The notes under the pieces were generated by a model. The model was not told the origin of the DNA. It was given only the letters and a program-made list of their open reading frames with translations, and did no database searches. This document shows positions 62,952 to 64,000 of a stretch of DNA of 64,000 bases, in pieces (position 1 is the first letter of the stretch; each line of letters begins with the position of its first letter). The position numbers were made by a program, and so were the translations under genes. Source of the stretch: Xylocopa sonorina (taxonomy: Eukaryota; Arthropoda; Insecta; Hymenoptera; Apidae). The stretch covers positions 11,498,001-11,562,000 of the forward strand of contig NC_135195.1 in assembly GCF_050948175.1 (NCBI RefSeq), in the 5' to 3' direction.

Positions 62952-63174
62952 GTAAGCGCGACTGGTTGGCCCGACCAGACGAAGAAAGAGGATCGAGACC
63001 GGTCGAGAGGCCGATGGAGAGAGGAAAAGAGAGGCGTCGAATGGAGAAAAGAAACAGAGGGAGGGAGAGAGAGTTTGAACGTGCGTACGCGCGAGAGAGA
63101 AAGATGGTAGAGAGCGGTACCAGGGCTCTCCGCACCTCCATCGTCAATGTTTGACGTCGGTAGCCGTGGCTGGG

Positions 63175-63480
63175 CCGCCTCGAGATGAATCCATCACGTT
63201 AAACAATGTAAATGTTAGCCCGTCTCAGCATAAAACTAATAACCATTGCTCTCTCCCTCGTCCTATGGGTATGGCCTCCAGCCGCGGTTCGCCGGCTCCT
63301 CGTTCACCTCTGCCTTCGCTTGTTCCCGTTGCTGGTGCCTCCTCCCTGGCTACCACCGGTGGTCTTCGTGCGTTCTCCTCTCTTCCCGTTGCTGCTCGAG
63401 CTCGCCTCCGACCTCGGTCTCTACGTGGCCTCATTAAAAAGTCGCCACTCGCCCGCGGACGACTCCGGTTCAACTTACGC
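63175..63480 (+). CDS. Possible ANKS1-like linker exon, Ser/Pro-rich
   Basis: After a possible acceptor (GTCGGTAG, ending 63165) an open frame reads GPPRDESITLNNVNVSPSQH, KTNNHCSLPRPMGMASSRGS and PAPRSPLPSLVPVAG. The composition fits a disordered signalling linker such as that of ANKS1, but exon ends are not clear and chance is possible. Confidence 0.25.
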
Positions 63481-64000
63481 ATTGTCGAGGGGGAGACGAT
63501 GACACTCGGCAAGCGGCGTGCCATTCTCTGGCTTGACCGATGAACGAGTTCTGGCCATTCTGTAACGGAGATCTCTTTTTGCTCGTCTAGCACGCTTAAT
63601 TGTTGAGGATCGCCGCGGAGGCGGTTATACGCGGGGCTGCTCGAAAGGGAGGGGTTTCTTTAAGGAATGTGGGTGGGAAGGAGACGGGACTTGTTATTGC
63701 GGGGCATTGAGACCGTCTACTTAATGAGACAAGAATTGAAAAGGAGAATGCCAATGGTCGACTCCATTGTCGCGGTATACGAGACCGTAGCTGTGAGTTC
63801 GTAACGTGGTGAAACGCTGCGCGTTGTTATCGGTAGGGATGCGATTTCAAAGAAGCGTTCCATCGAAATATTCGCGACACGGCACGCTATTCTGCGCTAT
63901 GTTCGCTTCGCCAGTGGAACATCAGCTACGCTGCTTCGCTTTTCACTATGCGACGGTAGACGAACCATCGAGAACCGCGCACGAAACTGACGCTACCCGA

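Larger units (their letters stand above)
61800..64000. other. Right end: ANKS1-like intron with uncertain exons
   Basis: Two candidate exons for the disordered linker are listed separately (62858-62951 and about 63175-63480). The rest is CpG- and purine-rich. SAM and PTB coding sequence was not seen. Confidence 0.45.

Overview
The window looks like nuclear DNA of an insect. Genes are split into short exons by GT-AG introns. The DNA is rich in CpG, and long GA/TC microsatellites and poly-T runs are common. The proteins match insect versions of three animal gene families. High CpG and moderate GC would suit a hymenopteran, but that is an inference and the species cannot be named. There are no signs of bacterial operons, CRISPR arrays or phage.

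Region 1 (about 3.0-31.7 kb, possibly to 37.6 kb, + strand) is a Pax6-family gene, best matched to twin of eyeless (toy). Eight exons from 12.3 to 31.5 kb join in phase into a 506-residue protein. It has a paired domain, an acidic linker, a Ser50 homeodomain and a Pro/Ser/Thr-rich tail ending in YWPRLQ. An exon 9 kb upstream (3018-3318) encodes a poly-Gly stretch and an eyeless-like leader (MPHKG). It joins in phase to a cryptic acceptor inside the first paired-domain exon, so the locus probably makes a second N-terminus. After the normal TGA stop the same frame stays open for 63 more Pro/Thr/Ala-rich codons and contains a strong splice donor.

Region 2 (37.9-43.1 kb, - strand) is a complete eight-exon gene for a homologue of TM7SF3, a seven-span membrane protein. 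The reconstruction is 513 residues: signal peptide, glycosylated lumenal/extracellular domain, seven membrane segments and a short tail. Its last exon, only 34 codons, was found by following splice phase and family similarity. It converges with toy, tail to tail.

Region 3 (43.5 kb to the right edge, + strand) is the 5' part of an ANKS1-family gene (ankyrin repeats followed, in the family, by SAM and PTB domains). Its first exon is 385 bp from the TM7SF3 start, head to head, so the two probably share a promoter. A 10.6-kb intron follows, then exons for about six ankyrin repeats and a Ser/Pro-rich linker. The gene runs off the window before the SAM and PTB domains.

The three genes have no obvious functional link: an eye and head selector transcription factor, a membrane protein and a signalling adaptor. 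No wholly new system was found. The strongest leads are the alternative Pax6 leader and the open frame past the toy stop codon.
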